A stretch of DNA of 34,172 nt from NCBI GenBank assembly GCA_027623235.1, contig JAQBVJ010000078.1, positions 1 to 34,172 of the forward strand. The letters are read 5' to 3'. Within the stretch, counting starts at the first letter, position 1, and each line of letters begins with the position of its first letter. The DNA comes from Planctomycetota bacterium. Lineage in GTDB: Bacteria; Planctomycetota; Planctomycetia; Planctomycetales; Planctomycetaceae. The notes below the pieces were generated by a model. That model searched no databases and was not told where the DNA came from. It was given only the letters and a program-made list of their open reading frames with translations. A program made the translations under genes and the position numbers. Shown one piece after another: positions 1-8,511 of the stretch.

Positions 1-656
1 GGTTGAGGAGTCTTTTCAATCACAGCGTCTCTGAGAATGCCGATTTAATTTCGCCGCCGTCCCTTACCCACTTTCGTTCGGTGAAAGCGTGGCTCGCCAG
101 ATTCAGGACTGCAGCCCATCCGTGAAAGACGATTGCGCGACGGAAATTATCGCGTGTTGAAGGTCATTTGTCATTTGCTCGTTTATGCCGAAGTTCACTG
201 TTGAAACGCCCGCCGTCAGCTCTGAAGACTGATTTGACAGGTTGTCTGTGTTGCCGTTTTTCACCAACACGGGACTTGCCGCACGCGATGGCTCGAAAAG
301 CACGAGGTCCGACACAAGCCAGTTTGACAAGCTCGGCACGTGGCCTAGGTTTCCCCTGTGAGTTCATCGTGGTTGGAATTCGCCGGGCATGGTTTGCCTG
401 GGATGCCCCTCTCTTCGGTTTCCAACCCGCTGAAATGACTCTCCAGGCCGGAGGAGTTGTTTTACGAACTCGAATGGTTTCTGTCGGGCTCGGCGTCAGT
501 TGACGCGAGCAGCCGGTCAGAAGATCAGTCGAATTCGTCGGTGGTCTCACGCAGGACATAGAGGACGTTCAGGATGACTGTCCGCATCGGGTGACTTGTT
601 CTTCGTACCGTTCTCAGGGGTGCTACCGGCACCTCGCGACCTGAAGGTGGCGTGTC
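1..656. other. Gene-poor stretch at window start
   Basis: No convincing gene is visible. Short open frames on both strands (for example 168-503 plus and 164-559 minus) overlap one another, have low-complexity Arg/Ser/Pro-rich translations, lack a good ribosome binding site and show no recognisable motif. One frame open from the left edge to about position 123 could be the tail of an upstream gene, but nothing supports that. The last part, 600-656, is the 5' leader of the following regulator gene. Confidence 0.5.
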
Positions 657-1217
657 ATGCAACCAAAACAGATTTTGACCACTGGGGAAATCGCAAAGTA
701 TTGCGGGGTCAACTTCCGAACTGTGATCCGCTGGATCGAGCGCGGACGGCTGAGTGCTTATCAGCTTCCCGGACGCGGCGACAACCGTGTCACTGTTGAG
801 GACTTCCTGGATTTCCTCAAAGAAAACAACATGCCGGTTCCGGACGGCTTTGCTCAGCGCGAACGTCGAGTTCTGATCGCGGAAAGCGATCCGTTGCTCG
901 CTCGCGAAGTCGAGCAGGCACTCCAGAACTCTGGCTACAAGACGAGCGTCGCGTCGGACGGCTTTCACGCCGGTTCGCTGCTCGGCACGTTCAAGCCGTC
1001 GGTCATGCTGCTGGACCTGCGGACGCCGGGCCTGCAGGTCGGTGACCTGGTGAATTTCATTCGACAGGCAAGCGGTCTCGAACGGGTCAAGGTCATGATC
1101 GTCAACGGTGACGGATCAGACTCTCCCAGCGGAGCCGACGATTACATCTGCCGACCGTTTTCGAACGAAGAGCTGGTGTCACGCATTAATCAACTGCTCG
1201 AGCCCAGCTACGTCTGA
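657..1217 (+). CDS. HTH (excisionase/MerR-like) - receiver domain regulator
   Basis: A 186-residue putative transcription or DNA-organising regulator. Residues about 6-57 form an excisionase/MerR-type helix-turn-helix (TTGEIAKYCGV, then RTVIRWIERGRL and a basic wing). Residues 70-183 form a response-regulator receiver domain with the acidic pocket at E76/D78 and a phospho-acceptor Asp at D120 in the motif LLDLRTPG. The usual Ser/Thr is N150 and the conserved Lys is R166 (CRPF instead of KPF), so phosphorylation chemistry may be altered. The order HTH then receiver is the reverse of OmpR/NarL regulators. The ATG is preceded by AAGGTGG at 644-650 with six bases spacing, which fixes the start. 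The gene stands alone, 541 bp upstream of the redox cluster, which it might regulate (inference). Domain assignment is firm; target unknown. Confidence 0.85.
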   Translation: MQPKQILTTGEIAKYCGVNFRTVIRWIERGRLSAYQLPGRGDNRVTVEDFLDFLKENNMPVPDGFAQRERRVLIAESDPLLAREVEQALQNSGYKTSVASDGFHAGSLLGTFKPSVMLLDLRTPGLQVGDLVNFIRQASGLERVKVMIVNGDGSDSPSGADDYICRPFSNEELVSRINQLLEPSYV

Positions 1218-1758
1218 GTGCGAGCAGCGCTTAATCAGTTTGTTCTGCGGCGAGCCTGGCTCGCCCCGAGACAAGTCGCCACAACGTCTGGTCGCAGGAC
1301 GGAAACGCGGCGGGATTCCCCGCCATGTTCCGGCCCGGCCAGACGCCTCGGCGCGCCGGCCCGGAAATGACGGGCCGCCCCGCTTGACGATCGACGGCTG
1401 CTCACGCCGTTCAGCATCGGTCATAGGGATCGCTCGGCCGCCATTGTCGGGGTGGGTTGCGGTTCCTCACTCACCGCGTCTGACGACTGCTGGAATCGTC
1501 ACGACTCCGAACCTCGCCGTCACCGCTTTCGCTGCGTGGCAGGTCTGAACGAAATTGCTTGTCTCTCTGTCTCGTTCTCGCTACGTTGACGCCAGTTCCC
1601 TCAGGACTGGGGGCCGGAGAGTCATCGCAGGCAAAGTGTCCAGGGTTTCCGGTCTTAATTTCAGTCTTGAGATTCCGCCTCGGCGCGTCCGGATTGCCTG
1701 GTCGAAATCGAGGCGTCCCCGGATACTCCAGCCGTGATTCGACAACAGAGGATGCGAT
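1218..1758. other. Intergenic region upstream of the redox cluster
   Basis: No convincing gene. It must contain the promoter of the redox cluster, but I cannot identify a reliable -35/-10 or sigma-54 site. A perfect 8-bp palindrome with a one-base centre (GGCGAGCC T GGCTCGCC, 1249-1265) lies 31 bases after the stop of the HTH-receiver gene. As RNA it would fold as a 6-bp stem with a 5-base loop and has no T-tract, so it is at best a weak terminator or a REP-like element. Confidence 0.45.
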
Positions 1759-3978
1759 ATGGCTGAAGCGATGTTGCCCGTGGAACTGGAGGAAGTCACA
1801 AATCCTTTCGAACCTGGCGACGAACTTCTGACTGCGGCAGAACTTGCTTCTCTGTCTCTTTTCGAAGATCTCAAGAAGACGCCGTCTTTTGCGCGTTTTC
1901 CCGGATCGACGTTCCTGCGGAAGTGCAAAAAGGGCCGAGCTCTTGTGCGGCAGGGTGAGAGCGGAGCGACGGCTTATTCGATCCTCACTTCTGAGGACGT
2001 TCTGCAGCTTCGTGAACGTCAGCTGGTCGAAATCCGAAAGACGCTGGAGCAGAAAAAGGCCGGACAGGACGGATCCCATACTTATTACCGTCGTGAATCT
2101 GCGAAGTCGCTGAATTCCCTCGCGGCCAGTTTCGAATCCGAGATTGCGGCGCTTCGAGTCAAAGTGGCCCAGTACGCGGCGTCCAGTTCGAAGCCGGCAG
2201 AACGCCACGTCGCGACGGCGCATCTCATTATCAACTTCGACAGGAAGCAAAAGCCCGGTTTGCTTCATCGATTGGGACGCCTGTTTTCGGGTGGCCCGAC
2301 GAAAGCGGCGATTCCGTCGAAAATTCCCATCGACGGCCCCTCCGATATCGATGTCGCGACGAAACAGGCTCCGCTGCACGAGGGTGAGCTGTTCGGCGAA
2401 ATGAGCTGCCTGAACCGGGCTCCCCGTTCTGCGACTGTTATGGCCGACGAAGACTGTTACATGCTGGAGATGCTCCGCAACGTGCTGGACATGCTCCACA
2501 ACGATGAGAAGTACTCGCAGAAGCTCGATGCCGTTTATCGCGAGCGGGTTCTCGATGGACACATTCGTCGTTTGTCGATCTTTCAGGACCTTCCCGAAGA
2601 AGAATTCAACGAGATCCGCGAACGGATTGAGCTGGTGGACTTTCCGGCGGGTTCGGTCGTTTTCGAAGAATTCGACGAATCCGATTCGTTCTACATCGTT
2701 CGCAGTGGCCTCGTGAAAGTTGTCAAGAACGCCTGGACTCTCATTCGAACCGAAGAATTCAAACCGGACAACTGGAAGAAAATCACGACCGAACTGGCTG
2801 CTCACGCCAAAGGTGGCTTCGGAGAAAATATCTGGGTGTGGTTGCCGGAAGAGGTTCAGGCAGCGGTGAATGCTGGCAAGCTCGACAGCGACTCCCAGAC
2901 AAAACTGATCGAAGCGTTGAATCGACTGATTAAAGAAGCCGAGCTTCACACGGCGATCGGGAAAACGACCGAGTCAGTGATCTCGGTGATCGACAGCCCG
3001 CAGCTGACAGTCGACTGCGAAGACTTTCCGGACGAGACCAAGGGCTGGTCTGAACTCGAACGGCGCACATTTCATCGGTCACTGCTGGAGCATCTTCTGC
3101 CGGAAGGTCTGCCTCGGCGAGCGGCTTCGTGTGGAGCACGCCGCACTCTGACGTACCTCGGTCGCGGCGACGATTTCGGTGAACTCGGTGTTGAGACCGG
3201 CGAGCCGCGAAGTGCGACGATTTTCGCTTACGACCATCCCGATGGCGGTGCCAACATGCGCCTGCCGGATTCTCGAACCGGTGCCGTGCCGTCGCGTGCT
3301 GAGCTGGTCAAGATCTCCAAAGAGGATTTCCAGTCGGTCGTCAATCGTTCGAAGAAACTGAAGCAGAAAGTTCAGGACAAGGTCGCGGGGTTTCGGGCGA
3401 AGGCTGAAAAACAGAAGACGCCGGTGGGAGACCGCGTCGAAGTTCGGTCGCAGTCACCCGAGTTCGAGCAGTTGGGACTGATCCAGGGGCAGCGGCTGAT
3501 GCTGATCGACCTGGACCGATGCACGCGGTGCAATCAGTGTGTCGAAGCCTGCGTGTCCTCGCACGAGGACGGACGCACGCGTCTGTATCTCGACGGGCCA
3601 CGCTTTGAAAAATACCTCGTGCCGCTGACATGTCGCTCCTGCCTGGATCCGGTCTGCATGATCGGCTGTCCGGTCGGGGCGATTAACCGCGGCGAAAATT
3701 CAGAGATTCAGATTACGGACTGGTGCATCGGGTGCGAGTTGTGTGCGGATCAGTGTCCGTACGGGTCGATTCAGATGAACTCGCTGCCTGGTGACGTCGA
3801 GCTGAGTGGGTATCAGAAAGCTCTGCTGGGTGGATCCGAAACGAAGTCCGTGAGCAAGCAGGCAGTGGTCTGCGATCTTTGTAGTTCACTTTCGAAACAG
3901 GAACCGTCCTGCGTTTACGCCTGCCCTCATGATGCAGCCATGAGAGTCAGCGCGCTGGAATTTTTCTTTGAGGAATAG
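1759..3978 (+). CDS. Cyclic nucleotide-binding / four-cluster [4Fe-4S] ferredoxin fusion protein
   Basis: A 739-residue protein predicted to be a cytoplasmic electron carrier subunit with built-in ligand sensing. There is no signal peptide or Tat motif. Two cNMP-binding-like domains are visible: the first spans about 35-245 with an insertion, its phosphate-binding cassette holding FGE at 212-214 and R223; the second spans about 272-530, with FGE at 473-475 and R484. Both keep the Glu and Arg that contact cyclic nucleotide in the CRP/PKA family. Residues 578-728 form an HybA/DmsB/NrfC-type ferredoxin domain with sixteen Cys in four groups: C588/591/594/598, C625/628/633/637, C656/659/662/666 and C705/708/718/722. 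Such domains carry four [4Fe-4S] clusters and pass electrons to or from membrane cytochromes. The b-type cytochrome gene follows at once, fitting one complex. The electron donor is unknown. Nucleotide binding is inferred from motif retention only. Confidence 0.88.
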   Translation: MAEAMLPVELEEVTNPFEPGDELLTAAELASLSLFEDLKKTPSFARFPGSTFLRKCKKGRALVRQGESGATAYSILTSEDVLQLRERQLVEIRKTLEQKKAGQDGSHTYYRRESAKSLNSLAASFESEIAALRVKVAQYAASSSKPAERHVATAHLIINFDRKQKPGLLHRLGRLFSGGPTKAAIPSKIPIDGPSDIDVATKQAPLHEGELFGEMSCLNRAPRSATVMADEDCYMLEMLRNVLDMLHNDEKYSQKLDAVYRERVLDGHIRRLSIFQDLPEEEFNEIRERIELVDFPAGSVVFEEFDESDSFYIVRSGLVKVVKNAWTLIRTEEFKPDNWKKITTELAAHAKGGFGENIWVWLPEEVQAAVNAGKLDSDSQTKLIEALNRLIKEAELHTAIGKTTESVISVIDSPQLTVDCEDFPDETKGWSELERRTFHRSLLEHLLPEGLPRRAASCGARRTLTYLGRGDDFGELGVETGEPRSATIFAYDHPDGGANMRLPDSRTGAVPSRAELVKISKEDFQSVVNRSKKLKQKVQDKVAGFRAKAEKQKTPVGDRVEVRSQSPEFEQLGLIQGQRLMLIDLDRCTRCNQCVEACVSSHEDGRTRLYLDGPRFEKYLVPLTCRSCLDPVCMIGCPVGAINRGENSEIQITDWCIGCELCADQCPYGSIQMNSLPGDVELSGYQKALLGGSETKSVSKQAVVCDLCSSLSKQEPSCVYACPHDAAMRVSALEFFFEE

Positions 3979-4036
3979 TCATCCTGTTCTTGATGATTGC
4001 AGCCGAAGCCAACTTACACAGATTCTGCCGCGACAC

Positions 4037-4041
4037 GAGGA
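4037..4041 (+). promoter_or_regulatory. Ribosome binding site deciding the cytochrome b start
   Basis: GAGGA lies six bases upstream of the GTG at 4048. The longer in-frame TTG at 3997 has no comparable site, which is why the GTG is preferred as start. Confidence 0.5.
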
Positions 4042-4047
4042 TTCGCA

Positions 4048-6450
4048 GTGCTGATTGACAGAACACACCGTTCCTGGGCGATGATTTCAACGGTCATCCT
4101 CGCGCTGGGCATCGTGTCCTACCTGGTCTACGCCGGTGCCGGCGACAAAGGGGCAACGGGCGGGAGTCTTCCGGGTTTGATCTACGGCGTCATCGGCACG
4201 GCGATGATGGTGTTTGCCGGTCTGCTTGCCGCGCGAAAAAAAGTTTCCCACTGGCGACTGGGGAGTGCTCAGTTCTGGCTGCGGGGGCACTTGTGGCTGG
4301 GCGGACTCAGTTTTCCGTTCATCCTGTTTCACAGTGGGTTCGCGTTTGGCGGCGTGCTCGAACAGATTCTGATGTGGATTTTCGTGGCCGTCTGGCTGAG
4401 CGGCTTTTACGGGCTTGCCATGCAGCATCTGCTGCCGCAACTGCTGACGTCGCGAGTCGAACGAGAGACTTTTCTGGCACAGGTCCCGTACATCCGGCGT
4501 CGAAATCGGATCATGTCGGACCGAATGGTTTTTGAGCAGTGCGGTCAGATTCCCCTTACGAATGACCCGATGAAGGCAGAGCTGGAACGGCTCGTGCGAC
4601 ACGGGAAGAAGGTCCGGGACCTCGAGGCCGCCGGAAAGAAGGACGAAGCCCGCGAAGAAAAAACGAAGTGGGCCGACCACGTTGACGATTTCGACCTGGC
4701 TCTGTTTCGCGACATTGCGACGATTTCGAAAACCAACGGCTGGATTCGTACGGTCAACGATCTCACGCCTTATTTTGTCGACATCTATTCCGTAAAGGGC
4801 GTTTCCGACTTGAAGGAAACAGCGGCTGATGAGACTGCTGGTAAAAAGGGTGGTGGATCGCCACTCGACGCGATCAAAGCGGGCGGAGCAAAGAAGCCGG
4901 GTGGATCGCCTCTCGACGCGATCAAAGCCGGCGGAGCGAAGAAGCCAGGCGGGTCGCCCCTCGACGCGATCAAGGCGGCCGGCGCGAAGAAGCCGGGCGG
5001 ATCGCCTCTCGACGCGATCAAGGCGGCCGGCGCGAAGAAGCCGGGTGGATCGCCCCTCGACGCGATCAAGGCGGCCGGCGCGAAGAAGCCAGGCGGATCG
5101 CCCCTCGACGCGATCAAGGCGGCCGGCGCGAAGAAGCCAGGCGGATCGCCTCTCGACGCGATCAAGGCGGCCGGAGCGAAGAAGCCAGGCGGATCGCCCC
5201 TCGACGCGATCAAGGCGGCCGGAGCGAAGAAGCCGGGTGGGTCGCCTCTCGACGCGATCAAGGCGGCCGGAGCGAAGAAGCCGGGTGGGTCGCCGCTCGA
5301 CGCAATCAGGGCGGGCGGAGCGAAGAAGCCGGCTGGTGCAGCGAAACCTGGCGGATCGCCGCTCGACAAAATTCGAGCAGCGTCCGGTAACAAACCCGCT
5401 GGTTCGCCACTGGATCAGATTCGAGCGGGCAAGGGAAGCGAGAAGCCCGTTGCGTCAGCATCATCCCTGTCCCCGATCGAGCAAATCAGAGCGAGCAGCA
5501 AGGGTGCGTCGGCCTCGTCCGCTGCTCCCTCGGCCGCTGCTCCCTCGGCCGTGGTGTCCTCGTCCGCTGTGCCAAAGGCCGTCCCCGCGGCCGTGAAGTC
5601 GAGAAAGCCGGTCCCAATTCCTAAATTCGTCCCCAACGTGGCTGGCGAAGTTTCGTCGATCGAAAAACTTCTCGTCGAGAAATACGGGTACGACTCGAAT
5701 CTGGCGGGTGAGGTTGCGGAATCCGCCCGGCCGTTCCTGAAACGGGACGACGAGGACCCTGATAAAGCGGTCGCCACGATTACTTCACTCCTGGTTGAGA
5801 AATATGGATACGAGGCGGCACTGGCCGAAGAAGTGGCCGAACTGGCTCGCCCGTTTCTCGGAGTGACGGCAGAAGAACTTTCCGCAGCGGCGGCACCGAC
5901 TGCTTCGGCTTCCGCGGCGCCGACCAGCAGCAAACCAGTCATCGCAAAGATCCAGGCGAAGGCAGCTGCTGGCGGTGCGAAGCCTCTGGTGGCTAAAAAA
6001 GAACCGGTGGCTGAAAAAGAAACTGCCGGTGCGAAGGCATCCGTTAAAAAGGCCCCGGCTCCGAAAGCGATCGTTCCGAAAAAGAAGGCCGCCGCAAAAG
6101 TTCCGATTCTGCGAACGAAAGAACTGCGTGAGTTTTATCTCGACGAAGTGAGGCCATACATGGCGGCAAATCCTCGCACCGGTCGCCTCGCGAGCGTTCG
6201 GGAATCGAATCGGGCCTTCAATCAGATGCGAGGGACGTTGCCCGTTGAGCTGCACGAAATACTGTCCGCTCTGCAGGCCCGCTGCGATGAGCACCGGCAG
6301 TTTGCCTCGCAGGAACGGATTCACCACTGGCTGCACTACTGGCTGATCCTGCACATTCCCTTTTCAATGGTTCTTTACGTGCTGATGATCGTCCACATCG
6401 TCATGGCACTTCGAGTTGTCCCGTTCACGTTTTCGCTTTTCGGCGGGTAG
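4048..6450 (+). CDS. Predicted dihaem b-type membrane cytochrome with a long repeat-bearing cytoplasmic insertion
   Basis: About 800 residues from GTG 4048 (alternatives: TTG 3997, ATG 4081). Four membrane helices lie in the first ~135 residues and one near the C-terminus. Helix 3 carries H81 and H95, and the last helix carries H769 and H783. Each pair is separated by 13 residues, the spacing used by dihaem cytochromes of the bc1/b6 and ferric-reductase type to hold two stacked b haems. Positive-inside charges place the ~600 residues between helices 4 and 5 in the cytoplasm. That insertion contains ten near-identical 16-residue GGSPLDAIKAAGAKKP-type repeats (269-428), three decayed copies, two ~50-residue helical repeats containing LVEKYGY, and a Lys/Ala-rich linker. 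It lies between the Fe-S subunit gene and the decahaem cytochrome c gene, suggesting a quinone- or Fe-S-linked membrane step. The haem assignment is inferred; the exact family is not recognised. Confidence 0.75.
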   Translation: MLIDRTHRSWAMISTVILALGIVSYLVYAGAGDKGATGGSLPGLIYGVIGTAMMVFAGLLAARKKVSHWRLGSAQFWLRGHLWLGGLSFPFILFHSGFAFGGVLEQILMWIFVAVWLSGFYGLAMQHLLPQLLTSRVERETFLAQVPYIRRRNRIMSDRMVFEQCGQIPLTNDPMKAELERLVRHGKKVRDLEAAGKKDEAREEKTKWADHVDDFDLALFRDIATISKTNGWIRTVNDLTPYFVDIYSVKGVSDLKETAADETAGKKGGGSPLDAIKAGGAKKPGGSPLDAIKAGGAKKPGGSPLDAIKAAGAKKPGGSPLDAIKAAGAKKPGGSPLDAIKAAGAKKPGGSPLDAIKAAGAKKPGGSPLDAIKAAGAKKPGGSPLDAIKAAGAKKPGGSPLDAIKAAGAKKPGGSPLDAIRAGGAKKPAGAAKPGGSPLDKIRAASGNKPAGSPLDQIRAGKGSEKPVASASSLSPIEQIRASSKGASASSAAPSAAAPSAVVSSSAVPKAVPAAVKSRKPVPIPKFVPNVAGEVSSIEKLLVEKYGYDSNLAGEVAESARPFLKRDDEDPDKAVATITSLLVEKYGYEAALAEEVAELARPFLGVTAEELSAAAAPTASASAAPTSSKPVIAKIQAKAAAGGAKPLVAKKEPVAEKETAGAKASVKKAPAPKAIVPKKKAAAKVPILRTKELREFYLDEVRPYMAANPRTGRLASVRESNRAFNQMRGTLPVELHEILSALQARCDEHRQFASQERIHHWLHYWLILHIPFSMVLYVLMIVHIVMALRVVPFTFSLFGG
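4852..5331 (+). repeat. 48-bp in-frame tandem repeat (ten units)
   Basis: Ten contiguous 48-bp units encode the 16-residue motif GGSPLDAIKAAGAKKP with KAGG variants at both ends. Units 3-9 are identical in protein and differ in DNA only at a few third-codon positions (CCT/CCC, GGC/GGA, GGT/GGC). Three decayed units continue to about 5515, with SPLDKIRA, SPLDQIRA and SPIEQIRA cores. Near-identity in silent positions points to recent expansion or homogenisation. There are no unique spacers, so this is not a CRISPR. Confidence 0.97.
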
Positions 6451-6525
6451 CGAGTTTCTGTTTTGATTTCGAGTCACTGTCGCTGTCGTTTATGAGTCAC
6501 TGAGTTTCACCCAGCTGAGCCGGAC

Positions 6526-8385
6526 ATGCCTCTTCCCTACACCAGTCGAGAACTCTCCGAACGAGTCGAGATCGACGTCCAGAAACGCCCGAACCGGTTC
6601 CGTCGGCGAACGTGGTGGCTGTCGTTGTGGCTGTGCATCGCCACGCTGGCCTGGCTCGGTTGGAAGGGAGCTGAAGGGGACTACCACATCTTTGAGGGAG
6701 GCGACGTCGCGACAGTTCACAGGATGTTTGAAAACGATTGTGCGAAGTGCCACACCGAGTGGGGACCGCTCGATCGAATTCTGGGGGGAGATTTTTCCTC
6801 GCACGTCCACTCTGTGGAAAACAAGGCCTGCCTGAACTGTCACGCCGGGGCAAGACACTACCCGACTCAACATCCCGAAACCGATGAGCCGTCCTGTGCC
6901 TCGTGCCATCACGATCACCAGGGCGACATCGATCTGACTCGGGTCAGTGATCAGCACTGCCTGAACTGCCACTCGGATTTGAAGGTTTACAACCAGGGCG
7001 ACTTCACCGCATCGGTGGATTTTGTCGGAAAGATTTCCAGCTTCGAAAAGCATCACCCCGAGTTCGCTCCGGTCCTCCTGAAAAACAGCGGCAAGGAAGA
7101 ACTCGCTGGAATACTGAAACAATGGGACGGCCAGGAGGCTGCGTCTCGACACGGGACTCGGCAGCTCGTGGAGTGGGGCAGGAAATTCATCGCTACGGCG
7201 GCCGGACCTCAGGAGGAAGAGGCCTGGATCGATCGCAGCGGAATCAGGTTCAACCACACGAAGCATCTCAAAGTGACCCGCGACGGCGACGATCTGGTGT
7301 GGGCCATCGACAGTTTTCGAAAGAGTGCCGACGGCGGCACGAAAGAGCACAGACGATTCAGGAACATCAATCAGCTTTGCGCCGAGTGTCATCAGGAAGC
7401 GCCTGACGGGAGATACATGCTGCCTATCGTTTACGAGCAGCACTGCCGGACATGTCACGGGCTGTATTACGAAGGAGGCGGCTCCGACCAGTTACCTCAC
7501 GAGTCACCGGGAATCGTGATGGGATACCTCACAGATCGCATCACTCTTGCGATTCTCAAAAAGGCCAAAGAGTCCGGTGAGCGGGACACGACGAAGCCGT
7601 CCCCGCTCGCGCAAAACCCCGGGCGAGAGATTCCCGGCCGGCGTCGTCCGTTGCGGAGCAGTCAGACAAAGGAACTGTCCAGCCGGCTGCGTTCAGCCAT
7701 GCAGAAAGCCATGCTGGCCCTCGAAGCTGCAGACCCGGTTCCGGAAGCAGAACGAAAGACAGTCCGTGCCGGACATGGAGTTGCGGGTGTCGAAGCCCGT
7801 GGCAGTTGTTCGTACTGCCACACTGTGAAACCCTCGGACGAGAAAACCGACGAATTAAACGGGGGCTGGCGGATCATTGGCCCGCGTTACCCGACAGAGC
7901 AGCTCAGTCTCTCCCGGGTCAAGCAGGCTCTTCGCACACAGGCTGAGCAGGACAACAGTGGTGAGACCGACGAGGAAATCGCACGCCGCGTGAAGGAGCT
8001 GCTTTCGACTCGAAATATCAGCGGCGATACCAAAGACGACGGCTACCGAATGATTCCCAGCCGATGGATGCCTCACGCACAGTTCAGCCACAACGCTCAC
8101 CAGATGATGAATTGTGCCGAATGCCACGATGGTGCCGTTAAGAGCACTCAGACAGCTGACATCCTGCTTCCATCGATTGAGTTATGCAGAAAATGCCACT
8201 CGTCCACCCCGGATCAGCCCAACGGAGAAGCTCGAGCGCGGCATCTGGGGGCACGCGCAGATTGTGTCGAATGCCACACGTACCACGATCACGCCAGGGA
8301 CGACTACACCGCGCCGTTGAATTCGGTTCTTAGCCCTTCAACGGTCGGGCTTGACGCAATTTTGACGGACAAAAACACGAATTAG
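6526..8385 (+). CDS. Membrane-anchored decahaem cytochrome c
   Basis: A 619-residue protein with ten CXXCH haem c motifs: CAKCH (72-76), CLNCH, CASCH, a second CLNCH, CAECH, CRTCH, CSYCH, a second CAECH, CRKCH and CVECH. A basic N-terminus (RPNRFRRR) precedes one hydrophobic segment at about 29-46, most likely an uncleaved signal anchor that places the haem part in the periplasm. Extra His residues such as FNHTKH and FSHNAH resemble the distal ligands of class III (c3/c7-like) multihaem cytochromes. The haems are grouped four, two, one and three, separated by haem-free stretches including a charged helical segment at about 460-500. Coming directly after the b-type cytochrome, it is the likely acceptor or donor on the outer face of the inner membrane. 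Exact subfamily not recognised; the ribosome binding site is weak. Confidence 0.9.
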   Translation: MPLPYTSRELSERVEIDVQKRPNRFRRRTWWLSLWLCIATLAWLGWKGAEGDYHIFEGGDVATVHRMFENDCAKCHTEWGPLDRILGGDFSSHVHSVENKACLNCHAGARHYPTQHPETDEPSCASCHHDHQGDIDLTRVSDQHCLNCHSDLKVYNQGDFTASVDFVGKISSFEKHHPEFAPVLLKNSGKEELAGILKQWDGQEAASRHGTRQLVEWGRKFIATAAGPQEEEAWIDRSGIRFNHTKHLKVTRDGDDLVWAIDSFRKSADGGTKEHRRFRNINQLCAECHQEAPDGRYMLPIVYEQHCRTCHGLYYEGGGSDQLPHESPGIVMGYLTDRITLAILKKAKESGERDTTKPSPLAQNPGREIPGRRRPLRSSQTKELSSRLRSAMQKAMLALEAADPVPEAERKTVRAGHGVAGVEARGSCSYCHTVKPSDEKTDELNGGWRIIGPRYPTEQLSLSRVKQALRTQAEQDNSGETDEEIARRVKELLSTRNISGDTKDDGYRMIPSRWMPHAQFSHNAHQMMNCAECHDGAVKSTQTADILLPSIELCRKCHSSTPDQPNGEARARHLGARADCVECHTYHDHARDDYTAPLNSVLSPSTVGLDAILTDKNTN

Positions 8386-8407
8386 TGACAGAAGGAGTCT
8401 CTCCGAA

Positions 8408-8443
8408 CAGCGGCGTTCGAGGTCCGTTACGACCTCGGTGCTG
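8408..8443 (+). other. Intercistronic hairpin
   Basis: A 7-bp perfect stem (CGAGGTC/GACCTCG) with a six-base loop is extended by an outer CAGC/GCTG pairing across small bulges. It sits in the 126-bp gap between the decahaem cytochrome and the first c554-like cytochrome and has no T-tract, so it is more likely an RNA processing or stability element than a terminator. Confidence 0.4.
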
Positions 8444-8511
8444 AACGACGGGGTGAGTACGGTCCTAACGTTGAGGTTGCCGGGAGGGCATCTCTGCGTC
8501 GGAGTCATTCG

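Noticed and set aside
168..503. A 111-codon plus-strand frame in the left-end gene-poor region
   Set aside because: No motif, no ribosome binding site and a competing minus-strand frame of similar quality.
1535..1560. Sigma-54-like TGGCA ... TTGC sequence before the redox cluster
   Set aside because: The spacing between the GG and GC elements is far longer than the fixed spacing required.
1471..2949. Long minus-strand open frame opposite the cNMP-ferredoxin gene
   Set aside because: It overlaps a well-supported gene, has an Arg/Phe-rich composition typical of antisense frames in GC-rich DNA and no motif.
3993..4058. A 21-codon open frame overlapping the start of the b-type cytochrome gene
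   Set aside because: Could be a leader peptide, but there is no regulatory codon run or good ribosome binding site; likely chance.
4852..5331. Repeat array resembling a CRISPR
   Set aside because: Units are contiguous, in frame with a long gene and have no unique spacers; no cas genes are present.
4785..5393. Repetitive minus-strand frame and a parallel plus-strand frame (4829-5596) in the repeat array
   Set aside because: A 48-bp repeat without stops stays open in several frames; the biased Pro/Ala or Arg/Ser composition is a by-product.
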